Part shown: positions 1 to 8,592 of the stretch, piece by piece
Layout: each line of letters begins with the position of its first letter
Numbering within the stretch: the first letter of the stretch is position 1
Source of the DNA: Nocardia terrae
GTDB taxonomy: Bacteria > Actinomycetota > Actinomycetes > Mycobacteriales > Mycobacteriaceae
Direction of reading: 5' to 3'
NCBI RefSeq assembly: GCF_009760405.1
Contig: NZ_WRPP01000006.1
Span: 310,001 to 374,000 of the forward strand
DNA: 64,000 nucleotides
The notes under the pieces: generated by a model
The model's input: the letters and a program-made list of their open reading frames with translations, nothing else
Told to the model about the DNA's origin: nothing
Database searches by the model: none
Translations under genes and position numbers: made by a program

Positions 1-87
1 TTCCGAGGTGTGCATTGCGATTTCCCCTTTCGGTGGATATCGATCTGTCCGGAGATCTTGTTGAGGGACCCCGTGGGGCGAGTCCGA

Positions 88-1545
88 TCAGCGCCGTCGA
101 TGAGTTCCGACGGCACGGGAGACCGAGCGCCCGCCGAAGAAGGTGATGGCCAGCGCCAGTGCGAGGAGGGTGATCACTGCTCCGGCGGCCGCGTTGAGGT
201 GCAGTCCGCGCACGGCGTCTGTGCTGGTGGTCAGGCTGCCCGCAACGGCTACACCGATCGCGCCGCCGACCTGACGGGCGGTGTTGAAGACGGCCGAACC
301 GAGTCCGGCCTGCTCGGGCGGGACAGATTCCATGATCGCCGCGGTGCTCGCCGGAAGTGTGAACGCCGGTGCGACGCCGCCCAATACGAGAAGAGCCAGT
401 GGGAGTGCGTAGTTGGTTCCGGGGTCCACCAGCATCCAGCCGAGCAGACTGAGGGAGCCTGCTGTGAGTCCGACGACCGCCGGTGATCGCGGCCCGATTC
501 GGCCGACGAGCCGACCTGCGGCGGCGGCCAGGAAGATCGCCGGCAGCGCGATGGGCAGCATCGCGAATCCGGTTGTCAGGGGACTGAAGTGTTGAACTCG
601 CTGAAAGAAGATCGGGGTGAGGAACAGGATGCCGAAGAACCCGAGGGTGAACAGTAGTCCGACCGCGGCAGCGGCGAGGAACTCGCGATCGGTCAACGAC
701 ACGGACTCGTCCCGGCGCTGGTCGAGTGCAAAGGCTGTGCAGGACAGAGCCGCCAGGATGAAGCAGGTCAGCACCAGCCAGTGCCGCCATCCCAGCGATC
801 CGGCTTCGTTCAGGCCGATCACCAGCAGCGCGACGGCGGCAGTTCCCAGCAGCTGGCTCAACCATCCGAATCCGCCGTCACCCGTCGTTCTCGCAGCGGG
901 CACATAGCGTTTCGTCATCCAATAAGCGAGGATCACGACCGGAATGTTGATGAGGAACACCGATCGCCATCCGGCGAATGTGATGAACACCCCGCCCAGG
1001 ACCGGGCCGGTGGCCGCGGCAACGCCGGCGACCATGCTCCACACCCCGAATGCGTGGGCACGAGCGGCCCGGTCGGTATAGAGGGCGCGCAGCAACGACA
1101 ACGATGAGGGGATCATCGCGGCCGCTCCGACACCTTGGAGGAATCGGAATCCGACCAGTGCGATGCCGCTCGGGGCGAGGCCGCAAAGCAGTGATCCGAT
1201 GCCGAATATCAGTAAGCCGCATAGGAATACGGTCCGTGCGGAGTATCTGTCGCCGAGGCTGCCGGCGGTGAGCATCAGAGCCGCGAACACCAGCGTGTAG
1301 CCGTCGACCACCCATTGCAGCACCGTCAATCCCGCGTCGAGGTCGTCGCCGATGCGAGGAATCGCGACAGTGACGACCGAGACGTCGAAGGTCACCATGA
1401 AGCAGCCGATGCACAGGGCGACGAGGGCTGCCGTCCCTGGCGAGCGCGCGGCGGCGCCGGGAGGCGGGTGGTGAATCTCGGTGGTGACCACGGTGATCGT
1501 GTCCTCGAGGGCCTTGTGGCTCTCGGTATTGGAATCGCTCCGCAT
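88..1545 (-). CDS. MFS drug exporter, DHA2 (EmrB/QacA) type
   Basis: Probable proton-driven efflux protein of the cytoplasmic membrane, 485 residues, which is the usual length for the 14-span DHA2 branch. After a short hydrophilic N-terminus the sequence is a run of hydrophobic helices. The first carries FDVSVVTVAIPRIGDDL, and WVVDGYTLVFAALMLTAGSLGDR contains the antiporter-type loop, followed by GRRSLFLINIP-like text (GWRSVFLINIPVV). A GGGAGGG ribosome site lies just before the ATG. It diverges from a marR gene 70 nt away, the classical layout for a repressor and its pump. Because it borders the polyketide locus it may export that product; this is inference. The substrate cannot be read from the sequence. 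Confidence 0.9.
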   Translation of the reverse strand: MRSDSNTESHKALEDTITVVTTEIHHPPPGAAARSPGTAALVALCIGCFMVTFDVSVVTVAIPRIGDDLDAGLTVLQWVVDGYTLVFAALMLTAGSLGDRYSARTVFLCGLLIFGIGSLLCGLAPSGIALVGFRFLQGVGAAAMIPSSLSLLRALYTDRAARAHAFGVWSMVAGVAAATGPVLGGVFITFAGWRSVFLINIPVVILAYWMTKRYVPAARTTGDGGFGWLSQLLGTAAVALLVIGLNEAGSLGWRHWLVLTCFILAALSCTAFALDQRRDESVSLTDREFLAAAAVGLLFTLGFFGILFLTPIFFQRVQHFSPLTTGFAMLPIALPAIFLAAAAGRLVGRIGPRSPAVVGLTAGSLSLLGWMLVDPGTNYALPLALLVLGGVAPAFTLPASTAAIMESVPPEQAGLGSAVFNTARQVGGAIGVAVAGSLTTSTDAVRGLHLNAAAGAVITLLALALAITFFGGRSVSRAVGTHRRR

Positions 1546-1603
1546 GGAGCCCTCCCGATTGTGCGTCTAGTAATTAGATGACTGGTAAGAAGTTTCCGAG
1601 TGT

Positions 1604-1609
1604 TAGGCT
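1604..1609 (+). promoter_or_regulatory. Putative -10 box (TAGGCT) for a leaderless marR transcript
   Basis: TAGGCT ends six bases before the GTG start of the marR gene, so transcription would begin at or next to the start codon. No Shine-Dalgarno sequence is visible, which fits a leaderless mRNA, common in Mycobacteriales. AT-rich TAATTA at about 1571-1576 could be part of a MarR operator. Inferred from spacing only. Confidence 0.35.
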
Positions 1610-1615
1610 AACCCG

Positions 1616-2155
1616 GTGAAAACCAGGGAGCAAGCCCGTGACCGGGTGGACGTGATCATCGACCAGATCGCGGCGATCACCGCGGACAGTGCGACGACGG
1701 GTCAGCGCGACGATCTCGCGGCGAAGGCACTGTGCTATCGGCTGAGGCGGCTCGCGCACTATGTCGAGACGCAATTACGCAGGGAGCTGGCGTCTTTCGG
1801 CATCGAGTTGTGGGAATTGGAGCTACTGGCGTATCTGCATCGCAGCGGTTCGCCGTACCAGGCGACCGCTGGTGCGCTTCAGGACGCGATGCAGTTGACG
1901 ACCGGCGCCGTCACCAAACGGGTGACTGCCCTCGAGCGTCGTGGGTGGGTGGAGCGCAACATCGATCCCCGTGATCGACGCCAGATCCTGGTCCGCCTCA
2001 CCTATGAAGGCGAGCAGCGTGCCATGGAGGTTTTCCGCACCAAAACAGAGACCGAGTCGCGACTGCTGGCCAGCTTGGAGCCGCAGACACTGCACCGCTT
2101 GAATTCCGAACTGCATCAACTGCTGTTGGAAATGGAGGGTCCGGTCGCGGACTGA
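1616..2155 (+). CDS. MarR family transcriptional regulator
   Basis: A 179-residue winged-helix regulator. The core about residues 60-150 contains FGIELWELELLAYLHRSG, the recognition-helix text TGAVTKRVTALERRGWVERN and the wing DPRDRRQILVRLT, which is the DxRxxxhxLT signature of the family. MarR proteins usually repress a neighbouring gene until a small aromatic ligand binds. Here the neighbour is the divergent MFS exporter, so control of that pump is the simplest reading. The GTG start at 1616 is chosen because it lies six bases after a TAGGCT box. It is about 35 residues longer at the N-terminus than typical family members, so a later start is possible. Confidence 0.9.
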   Translation: MKTREQARDRVDVIIDQIAAITADSATTGQRDDLAAKALCYRLRRLAHYVETQLRRELASFGIELWELELLAYLHRSGSPYQATAGALQDAMQLTTGAVTKRVTALERRGWVERNIDPRDRRQILVRLTYEGEQRAMEVFRTKTETESRLLASLEPQTLHRLNSELHQLLLEMEGPVAD

Positions 2156-2334
2156 GTCCCGAGCGCCACACCGAGATCGGAGGTGCGTGCCCGAGGTCAC
2201 ATCGGTTCGTCGTAGTCCGGCCGATCTTGGGCCCACAGGCTCTTACTCGCGAGCACCAACGCGGCGAATAGTTGTGTCCATCAGCAGATATGGCAGCCGA
2301 CAGCGGCTGGGGAACTGATGATGGGAACTCTGAT

Positions 2335-3606
2335 ATGCCGCACGAGAGAAGAGTGGTGATCACCGGAATCGGTGTTGTCGCACCACGGGGTATTGGCGTC
2401 AAACAATTCTGGGAAACGATTACCAGCGGGCAGAGCGCCACACGCGCGATCACCGCTTTCGACGCAGGCGGCTTCCGGTCCCGGGTGGCCGCGGAATGCG
2501 ATTTCGACGCCGCGGCCAATGGTTTGACCGTCGAGCAGACGGCGAAGTTGGGGCGGGCCGGCCAGTTCGCCTACGTGGCCGCGCGAGAAGCCCTGCAGCA
2601 ATCCGGCTTGGAGGTCACCGTCGAACTCGCGCCGCGCGTGGGCGTGGCGTTGGGGAGTGCGGTGGGTTCGGTCCGTGAACTGGATCGTGAATACGGTCCG
2701 CTCTCCGACCGCGGAGCGACCTGGGACCTGCACCCCGACCGTATCCCGGACGGGCTCGCCGACTACAACTCGCCCAGCTCCCTGGTGCGCGAAATCGCCT
2801 GGCTCGCAGGAGCTGAAGGCCCGGTGGCGATGGTGTCGGCGGGCTGCACATCCGGTCTGGACGCGGTCGGCTACGGCTGCGACCTCATCCGCGACAACAG
2901 CGCCGACGTCGTGATCGCCGGAGCCACCGACGCACCGATCACGCCTATTACCGTCGCATGCTTCGACGCCATCAAGGCCACCACACCGAACAACGACGAT
3001 CCCGAGCACGCGAGCCGCCCGTTCGACGCCAACCGCAACGGATTCGTATTGGGCGAGGGCTCAGCGGTTCTGGTACTCGAGAGCGCCGATCACGCGCATG
3101 CGCGCGGTGCGCATGTCATCGCCGAGATCGCCGGATTCGCGGCACGATGCAACGCGCACCATATGACTGCACTGCGCCCCGACGGCCGGGAAATGGCCGC
3201 CGCGATCCGGGAAGCGCTCGACCAAGCCGGAATCTCGCCCCAGCAGATCGATTACATCAATGCCCACGGTTCGGGCACCAAGCAGAACGATCGACACGAG
3301 ACCGCCGCGTACAAGAGCGTGCTCGGCGAGAGCGCCTATCGAACCCCGGTCAGCTCGATCAAGTCGGTGATCGGACATTCGCTCGGCGCCATCGGGTCGA
3401 TCGAGCTGGCGGCCTGCGCATTGGCGATCGAATACGGCCTGATCCCGCCGACAGCGAACCTGACGACCCCGGATCCGGTATGCGACCTCGATTATGTCCC
3501 TGGCCGGGCGCGCGAGGCGAACGTCGAGGTGGCTCTCAGCGTGGGCAGTGGTTTCGGCGGCTTCCAAACCGCCGCGGTCCTGGTCAAGGAAGGCGTGTTG
3601 CGATGA
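2335..3606 (+). CDS. Type II polyketide ketosynthase, KS-alpha subunit
   Basis: Condenses malonyl-ACP units in an iterative type II polyketide synthase together with the next gene product. With the ATG at 2335 the protein is 423 residues, standard for KS-alpha, and starts MPHERRVVITGIGVVAP; an upstream in-frame start at 2272 would add 21 unconserved residues. The active-site cysteine is Cys171 in VSAGCTSGLDAVGYG. The two catalytic histidines lie in NAHGSGTKQND and SVIGHSLGAIGS. The KQNDRHETAA text is typical of actinobacterial aromatic-PKS KS-alpha rather than FabF. The stop overlaps the next start (ATGA), giving equal translation of the two subunits of the heterodimer. Confidence 0.92.
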   Translation: MPHERRVVITGIGVVAPRGIGVKQFWETITSGQSATRAITAFDAGGFRSRVAAECDFDAAANGLTVEQTAKLGRAGQFAYVAAREALQQSGLEVTVELAPRVGVALGSAVGSVRELDREYGPLSDRGATWDLHPDRIPDGLADYNSPSSLVREIAWLAGAEGPVAMVSAGCTSGLDAVGYGCDLIRDNSADVVIAGATDAPITPITVACFDAIKATTPNNDDPEHASRPFDANRNGFVLGEGSAVLVLESADHAHARGAHVIAEIAGFAARCNAHHMTALRPDGREMAAAIREALDQAGISPQQIDYINAHGSGTKQNDRHETAAYKSVLGESAYRTPVSSIKSVIGHSLGAIGSIELAACALAIEYGLIPPTANLTTPDPVCDLDYVPGRAREANVEVALSVGSGFGGFQTAAVLVKEGVLR

Positions 3607-4838
3607 CCCTGACCACAGCGTCGGATACCCTCCCGGTCATCACCGGGATGGGCGTCGTGGCCCCGAACGGGCTCGGTCGGCAGGCATTCTGGGAGGCGCT
3701 GCGTAGCGGCCGCAGCGGCCTGCGTCCGATCGAACGGTTCGATGCCGGGGATTACCCGGTTCGCATCGCAGGCGAGGTCACCGATTTCACTGTGGCGGAA
3801 CATATCCCGAGCCGATTGATTCCCTCTACCGATCGCAGCACCCAATTCGCGCTGGCGTGCTCCGACTGGGCTCTTGCCGACGCCGGCGTGGTGCCGACGG
3901 AGATGGGGGAATTCGATGGTTCGGTGGTGACCGCCAATGCGCTGGGCGGCGTCGAGTTCATCCAGCACGAGTTGCAAAGCCTGTGGAGCAAGGGTCCTCG
4001 GCACGTCACCGCGTATATGTCCTATGCGTGGTTCTACGGGGTGAACACCGGCCAGATTTCGATCCGGCACCAATTGAAGGGCCCGAGCGGCGTGGTTGTC
4101 ACCGGGCAGGCCGGTGGGCTCGACGCACTTGGCGCGGCCCGCAGAAAAGTTCGAGATGGCCGTCGATACGTCGTGACCGGTGGGGCCGATGCGCCGATCT
4201 GCCCCTATGGAATCGCCGCCGAGCTCACCACCGGACTGCTGAGCTCCGAGACCGATCCGAGTGCGGCATACCTACCGTTCGACCGACGCGCCTCCGGTCA
4301 CGTGCCTGGTGAAGGCGCCGCGATGATGATCATCGAGTCGCTGTGGGCAGCTCGTGAACGCGGGGCCACACAGATATATGGCGCGATCACCGGATACGGT
4401 GCGACATTCGATCCCGCACCGGATAGCGGTCGGCCCCCGACCTTGGACAAGGCCATTCGTATCGCCTTGGGGGACGCGGGTTTGAGCGCCGCCGACATCG
4501 ATGTGGTCTTCGCCGATGGAGCCGCCACGACGTCCGGTGACAGCCTCGAGGCCGACGCGATCGTGAGTGTGTTCGGCCCGCGAGGAGTTCCGGTGAGCGT
4601 GCCGAAGACGACGACGGGGCGCATGTACGGGGCCAGCGGTGCGATCGATGTGGTCACCGCGTTGCTTTCATTGCGCGCCAATGAGATTCCGCCCACCGTG
4701 GGCAGTCGCGAGCTGGTCGCGGAGCACGCGATCGACCTGGTGACCGCACTGCGTTCGACGCCGTTGACCCACGCGCTGGTGCTGGCCCGCGACAGCGGCG
4801 GCTTCAACGCGGCTGTTGTCGTCTCCCGACTGAACTGA
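3603..4838 (+). CDS. Chain-length factor (KS-beta) of a type II PKS
   Basis: The 411-residue partner of the preceding ketosynthase, which sets the number of extension cycles. It has the same thiolase fold, beginning LPVITGMGVVAPNGLGRQ, but the active-site Cys is replaced by Gln169 in VTGQAGGLDALG, the hallmark of chain-length factors that decarboxylate malonyl-ACP but do not condense. The region VFADGAATTSGDSLEADAI replaces the histidine motif of KS-alpha, also as expected. The ATG at 3603 overlaps the KS-alpha stop by four bases. The chain length cannot be predicted reliably from the sequence alone. Stop at 4838 is followed by 40 nt before the ACP gene. Confidence 0.92.
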   Translation: MTLTTASDTLPVITGMGVVAPNGLGRQAFWEALRSGRSGLRPIERFDAGDYPVRIAGEVTDFTVAEHIPSRLIPSTDRSTQFALACSDWALADAGVVPTEMGEFDGSVVTANALGGVEFIQHELQSLWSKGPRHVTAYMSYAWFYGVNTGQISIRHQLKGPSGVVVTGQAGGLDALGAARRKVRDGRRYVVTGGADAPICPYGIAAELTTGLLSSETDPSAAYLPFDRRASGHVPGEGAAMMIIESLWAARERGATQIYGAITGYGATFDPAPDSGRPPTLDKAIRIALGDAGLSAADIDVVFADGAATTSGDSLEADAIVSVFGPRGVPVSVPKTTTGRMYGASGAIDVVTALLSLRANEIPPTVGSRELVAEHAIDLVTALRSTPLTHALVLARDSGGFNAAVVVSRLN

Positions 4839-4878
4839 CCGGATCAGTTCCATATTTTCCATTTCCAAGGAGTTTGCA

Positions 4879-5160
4879 ATGACTGTCTCGTTCGATCTCG
4901 AAGCCCTGCGAAACATCCTGCGTGCGTGCGCTGGTGAACCGGATGGCATCGATCTCGCATCCGACATCGGTGAGATGACCTTCGAAGACCTCGGCTACGA
5001 CTCGATCGCCCTGATGGAGACCGCGGCGAGTGTCGAGCGCGAGTTCGGCATCGCCATCGCCGACGACGATCTGGTGGACATCGAGACCCCGACTGCCTTC
5101 GTCGACTGGGTTCGCGATCGACTCGATCGCACAGCGGTGGTCGCCGGGGAGAGCCGATGA
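4879..5160 (+). CDS. Acyl carrier protein of the type II PKS
   Basis: A 93-residue carrier protein that holds the growing polyketide on a phosphopantetheine arm. The attachment serine is Ser42 in the motif DLGYDSIALMETA. The predicted four-helix pattern runs through residues 5-85 with an acidic second half, as is usual. It has its own good ribosome site (AAGGAG seven bases before the ATG), which fits the need for more ACP than KS. The stop overlaps the next start by ATGA. Together with the two preceding genes it completes the minimal PKS in canonical order KS-alpha, KS-beta, ACP. Confidence 0.92.
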   Translation: MTVSFDLEALRNILRACAGEPDGIDLASDIGEMTFEDLGYDSIALMETAASVEREFGIAIADDDLVDIETPTAFVDWVRDRLDRTAVVAGESR

Positions 5161-6077
5161 CACAGGCGATCAATCCCGCCGCACTGGGGCGGTTGAACCC
5201 GATTGCCGACGGCGTCCATGTCTTCAGTCAGCCCGATTGGGGTTGGGGGTTGAACAACTGCGGTGTGCTTGTCACCGACGAAGCCGTCCTCGTCATCGAC
5301 ACCTGCTTCACCGAGCGGCGAACGGCCCGGCTGCGGCAGGAGATCCGGCGGATTACCGACGCGCCGGTGCGGTATCTGGTGAACACCCATCATCACGGCG
5401 ATCACACCTTCGGCAACTACCAGTTCCCCGACGCGACCATTATCGGGCACCGTTACTGCCGCGAGAAGGTCCTCTCCGAGAACCTCGCGGTGGTCCCGTA
5501 CTTCGACACGGTCGAGTGGGGTGATATCCGGATCTCGCCGCCCACAGTCTGTTTCGACCAGCAGATGTCCATCGCGCTCGGAAACGAACAGGTTCAGTTG
5601 ATCTCGGTCGCGCCCGCACACACCCTCGGTGATGTCGTGGTCTGGCTGCCGCGGCGACGCATTCTTTTCGTCGGCGACGTCGCCCTCAACGGCGCGACTC
5701 CGGTGATCACCGACGGTTCCTATGTCGGGACCGTGCGTGCACTGGAGACAGTTCGGGCCCTGGACCCGCAGGTCGTGGTTCCCGGGCATGGGCCGATCGG
5801 TGGTCCCGAGATCTTCGACGCGGTGTCGAGGTACTTCGATTTCGTGTATGACGCTGCGCAACTGGGACTTTCGAGCGGTCGGACTCCGCTCGAGGCGGCG
5901 CGGGCGGCGGACCTCGGTGAGTTCGCGGGGTGGAGCGACTCCGAGCGGCTCGTGGCCAATATCGCCCGCGTCTACTCGGAGGCGCGGGGTTACCCCGTGG
6001 GCACACCCCTCGAACGCAAGGAGATCGCGCCGATGATGGTCGAGTTCGCCGGTCATCCCCTTCACTGCTACGCCTGA
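5157..6077 (+). CDS. MBL-fold metallo-hydrolase in the PKS operon
   Basis: A 306-residue metallo-beta-lactamase-fold enzyme. The zinc-binding motif is NTHHHGDHTFGNYQF near residues 78-90, with further ligands in PAHTLGD, FVGDVALNG and PGHGP. Members of this fold next to type II PKS genes can act as thioesterases that release or cut the chain, but others act as lactonases, so the reaction is not established. No signal peptide is visible, so it is cytoplasmic. The ATGA overlap with the ACP gene points to coordinated expression and a role acting on the ACP-bound product. It is 39 nt upstream of the FAH-family gene. Confidence 0.85.
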   Translation: MTQAINPAALGRLNPIADGVHVFSQPDWGWGLNNCGVLVTDEAVLVIDTCFTERRTARLRQEIRRITDAPVRYLVNTHHHGDHTFGNYQFPDATIIGHRYCREKVLSENLAVVPYFDTVEWGDIRISPPTVCFDQQMSIALGNEQVQLISVAPAHTLGDVVVWLPRRRILFVGDVALNGATPVITDGSYVGTVRALETVRALDPQVVVPGHGPIGGPEIFDAVSRYFDFVYDAAQLGLSSGRTPLEAARAADLGEFAGWSDSERLVANIARVYSEARGYPVGTPLERKEIAPMMVEFAGHPLHCYA

Positions 6078-6116
6078 GTCCGCTCCAGATTCCACTCGAG
6101 CTTTTACGGAGAATTC

Positions 6117-7094
6117 ATGAAAATCGGACGTATCCTGCTGGAGACCGCCGATGGGCCGATGCCGCGGCTGGTCTCGGTACATCCGGAGCGAAAACTCGTC
6201 CTGGACCTGGCCGCAGCCTATCGCCGTCAACTGATGGCGGACGGTGCTTCACCACGCATGGCGGTACGAATGGCCGCTGCTCAGTTCCCCGGCAGCCTGA
6301 CCGAGGCCCTCGAAACCGGTTCGGCCTTCACCGATGCCATCGCACGACTGCATGCGGGACTCGACGAGCGCGACGGGATTCCGCTCTCGGACGTGCGGTG
6401 GCTGGCACCGGTGGATCCGCCGGTGCTGCGCGACTTCAACGCCTTCAAGAACCACGAGGCGACCGCCCCGGATGTGTGGTTCGAGGTGCCGCTGTTCTTC
6501 AAGATCAATCCGAGCACCATTGTCGGCCCTGACGAATCGGTGGTGTGGCCGTTCGGGTGTGAGCATCTGGATTACGAGCTGGAGCTGGGCTTGGTGATCG
6601 GCGGCAGCCACCGCGATCTGACGCCGGAGAACGCTCGCCAGGCATTGTTCGGCGTCACGGTGTTCAACGACTTCAGTGCTCGAAATCTGTTGCGTTACGA
6701 GATGGATGGCCGACTCGGGCCGGCGAAGGGTAAGGACTTCTGCACCGCACTGGGGCCCTGGGTGGTGACCGTCGACGAGCTCGATCTCACCGACCTGCAA
6801 ATGAGGGCGACCATCAATGGCGAGCAGTGGTCCGAAGGCAATAGCGGGAGCCTGGTGTGGAGCATCGAGGAGATCCTGTCCTACGCATCACGCTCCGAGC
6901 CGCTGGTGGCCGGTGAGGTGATCGGAACCGGTACCGTGGCCGGAGGCAGTGGCTGGGAGCTGGGTCGCAAGCTCGAGCCCGGAGACGTTGTGACACTGAC
7001 GATTTCCGGCATCGGATCGCTCACCAATACGGTGGGGAAGCCCGAAACGGGAGGTTGGCGCCCGCAGGCGCGGGAGCGGGCGATGGCCCGATGA
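6117..7094 (+). CDS. Fumarylacetoacetate hydrolase (FAH) family protein
   Basis: A 325-residue member of the FAH superfamily, whose enzymes cleave or decarboxylate beta-keto or acylpyruvate-type acids with a bound Mg/Mn ion. The catalytic barrel starts about residue 95. Metal-binding acids are in YELELGLVIGG and VFNDFSARN, and PAKGKDFCTALGPW is the conserved lysine loop. The tail TGTVAGGSGWELGRKLEPGDVV is also typical. A poly-beta-keto chain would be chemically related to known substrates, so a C-C cleaving or tautomerising step on the polyketide is possible; this is inference. The stop overlaps the next start (ATGA). Confidence 0.88.
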   Translation: MKIGRILLETADGPMPRLVSVHPERKLVLDLAAAYRRQLMADGASPRMAVRMAAAQFPGSLTEALETGSAFTDAIARLHAGLDERDGIPLSDVRWLAPVDPPVLRDFNAFKNHEATAPDVWFEVPLFFKINPSTIVGPDESVVWPFGCEHLDYELELGLVIGGSHRDLTPENARQALFGVTVFNDFSARNLLRYEMDGRLGPAKGKDFCTALGPWVVTVDELDLTDLQMRATINGEQWSEGNSGSLVWSIEEILSYASRSEPLVAGEVIGTGTVAGGSGWELGRKLEPGDVVTLTISGIGSLTNTVGKPETGGWRPQARERAMAR

Positions 7095-7537
7095 GCATCA
7101 CCAACACCATCGAGGCCAATACGCAGATCGCGCGCCGGCTGTTCGCTGCCCTGCAAGATGTGGATCTGGCCGTGATCGACGAGTTGATCGCCGCGGATCT
7201 GGTCGACCACAGCCCAATGTTCGGCAGCCCCGCCTTTGAGCGCGAGAATCTCAAACACGCGGCGGCCAAGTTCAAGACGGCCTTCCCCGACGTCCGGATT
7301 CGAACCGCACATGTGCTGGCGGACGGAGATAAGGTCCTGGTTTACGAAGTCGTCACGGGAACGAACACCGGCCCATTCGGAGAATCGGCACCGACCGGCC
7401 GAAGTATGCAGGTGCAGGCCGCTCACGTTTTGCGTATCGCGCAGGGACAAGTTGTCGAGCACTGGTCGGTCCGTGAACTGGACAGTATGCGAGCGGCTCT
7501 GGGCATCGCGGCAGGAGGGTCGGCTGATGGCAACTGA
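7091..7537 (+). CDS. SnoaL-like polyketide cyclase / ester cyclase
   Basis: A 148-residue alpha+beta barrel protein of the NTF2-like superfamily. It starts MSITNTIEANTQIARRLF and has the SnoaL-type central text AADLVDHSPMFG, followed by FKTAFPDVRIRTAHVLADGDKV and the C-terminal strand GQVVEHWSVRELD. SnoaL-type proteins close rings by intramolecular aldol condensation using an aspartate or histidine. The H and D residues in DLVDHSP are candidates. The ATG at 7091 overlaps the FAH stop. It is the only clear cyclase-like gene next to the minimal PKS, apart from the related protein at 9765-10208. Confidence 0.85.
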   Translation: MSITNTIEANTQIARRLFAALQDVDLAVIDELIAADLVDHSPMFGSPAFERENLKHAAAKFKTAFPDVRIRTAHVLADGDKVLVYEVVTGTNTGPFGESAPTGRSMQVQAAHVLRIAQGQVVEHWSVRELDSMRAALGIAAGGSADGN

Positions 7538-8528
7538 TCTCGTGCAGTACGAGGACTTGTGGCTTGATGTCCACGCTCATCTGATTCCACCATCGTTCGC
7601 CGAGGCGTGGAACGCTGCTCCAGCACCATGCCGGGACGGAATGCCGGGCCTGCCGCCATGGTCGTTGTCGGCGGCAGTGGACGCGATGGATCGGATGGGA
7701 GTGCGCGCCGCCGCGGTATCGGTCCCGTCACCGGGAGTCGCGCTGGGCAACCCGGCGCGAGCGGCCGAGTGGGCCCGTCGATTCAACACCGAATCCGCGG
7801 AGATCGTCTCGAAATCGCTTGGCAGACTCGGCCTGCTGGCCTGCTTACCGTTGTCGGACGGCGATGCCGCGATCGCCGAGATCGAGCATTGGTCGGCCGA
7901 GCCCGATGTCCATGGGTTTGTGTTGTTCACCAACTACGACGGACGTTACCTCGGTGATGCGGCGTTGCGCCCGGTGCTGGCAGAGTTGGCTCGCCGTCGA
8001 GCAGTGGTCCTTCTCCATCCGACGTCACCGCGCCACGCCGACGCGTTGTGCTCAGGTCGCCCGAGCGCACTGGTGGAGTTCGCATTCGAGACGACGCGGG
8101 CCATAGTGGATCTGGTGCTGTCGGGTGCCCTGGCGGAGAATCCGGAGCTGCGGTTGATCATTCCGCATGCCGGCGGATCGCTGAGCGTTCTGGCCGACCG
8201 GGTCGCGTTGCTGGCTCGGGCGTTCGCACCGACCGGTGCCGGTTCCACTGGCCCCGACGTCTTGGCCGCGCTGCGATCGCTGTACTACGACCTGTCCGGG
8301 CCCGTGCTCACACGCCAATTGGCTGCGCTGCTCGGTATCGCCGAACCGGAGCATCTGTTGTATGGAACCGATTTGCCGTTCATGCCGCCCGAACCTGTCG
8401 GCAGATGGCGGCGCGAGCTTGCCGACACGTCCCTGCTGACCCCGGCATCGCGCCAGGCTATGGGGTGGGACAACGCTGCGAAGCTGTTTCCCCGCCTGGC
8501 AGCCGCTGCGATCGCGAACAGCCGATAA
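7527..8528 (+). CDS. Amidohydrolase-related (ACMSD-like) metal-dependent hydrolase or decarboxylase
   Basis: A 333-residue TIM-barrel protein of the amidohydrolase_2 family, which includes alpha-amino-beta-carboxymuconate semialdehyde decarboxylase and aromatic acid decarboxylases. The N-terminal metal motif is LDVHAHLIPP, a later histidine lies in LIIPHAGGSLSVLADR, and the catalytic aspartate is in LLYGTDLPFMPPE. The start at 7527 has the ribosome site AGGAGGG eight bases upstream and overlaps the SnoaL gene by 11 nt. In this operon it might decarboxylate an aromatic polyketide acid; this is inferred from family and position. About 60 nt separate it from the convergent hydrolase gene. Confidence 0.85.
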   Translation: MATDLVQYEDLWLDVHAHLIPPSFAEAWNAAPAPCRDGMPGLPPWSLSAAVDAMDRMGVRAAAVSVPSPGVALGNPARAAEWARRFNTESAEIVSKSLGRLGLLACLPLSDGDAAIAEIEHWSAEPDVHGFVLFTNYDGRYLGDAALRPVLAELARRRAVVLLHPTSPRHADALCSGRPSALVEFAFETTRAIVDLVLSGALAENPELRLIIPHAGGSLSVLADRVALLARAFAPTGAGSTGPDVLAALRSLYYDLSGPVLTRQLAALLGIAEPEHLLYGTDLPFMPPEPVGRWRRELADTSLLTPASRQAMGWDNAAKLFPRLAAAAIANSR

Positions 8529-8592
8529 TCACCCCTCGAGAGCCAGCGCCCTTCCGATGTTCGGCACCGGGCGGGCGCTGGCGCAAAGGATT

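Noticed and set aside
2958..3602. N-terminal extension of the chain-length-factor frame back to 2958
   Set aside because: It would overlap the KS-alpha gene and is Arg/Pro-rich. The real start is the ATGA overlap at 3603.
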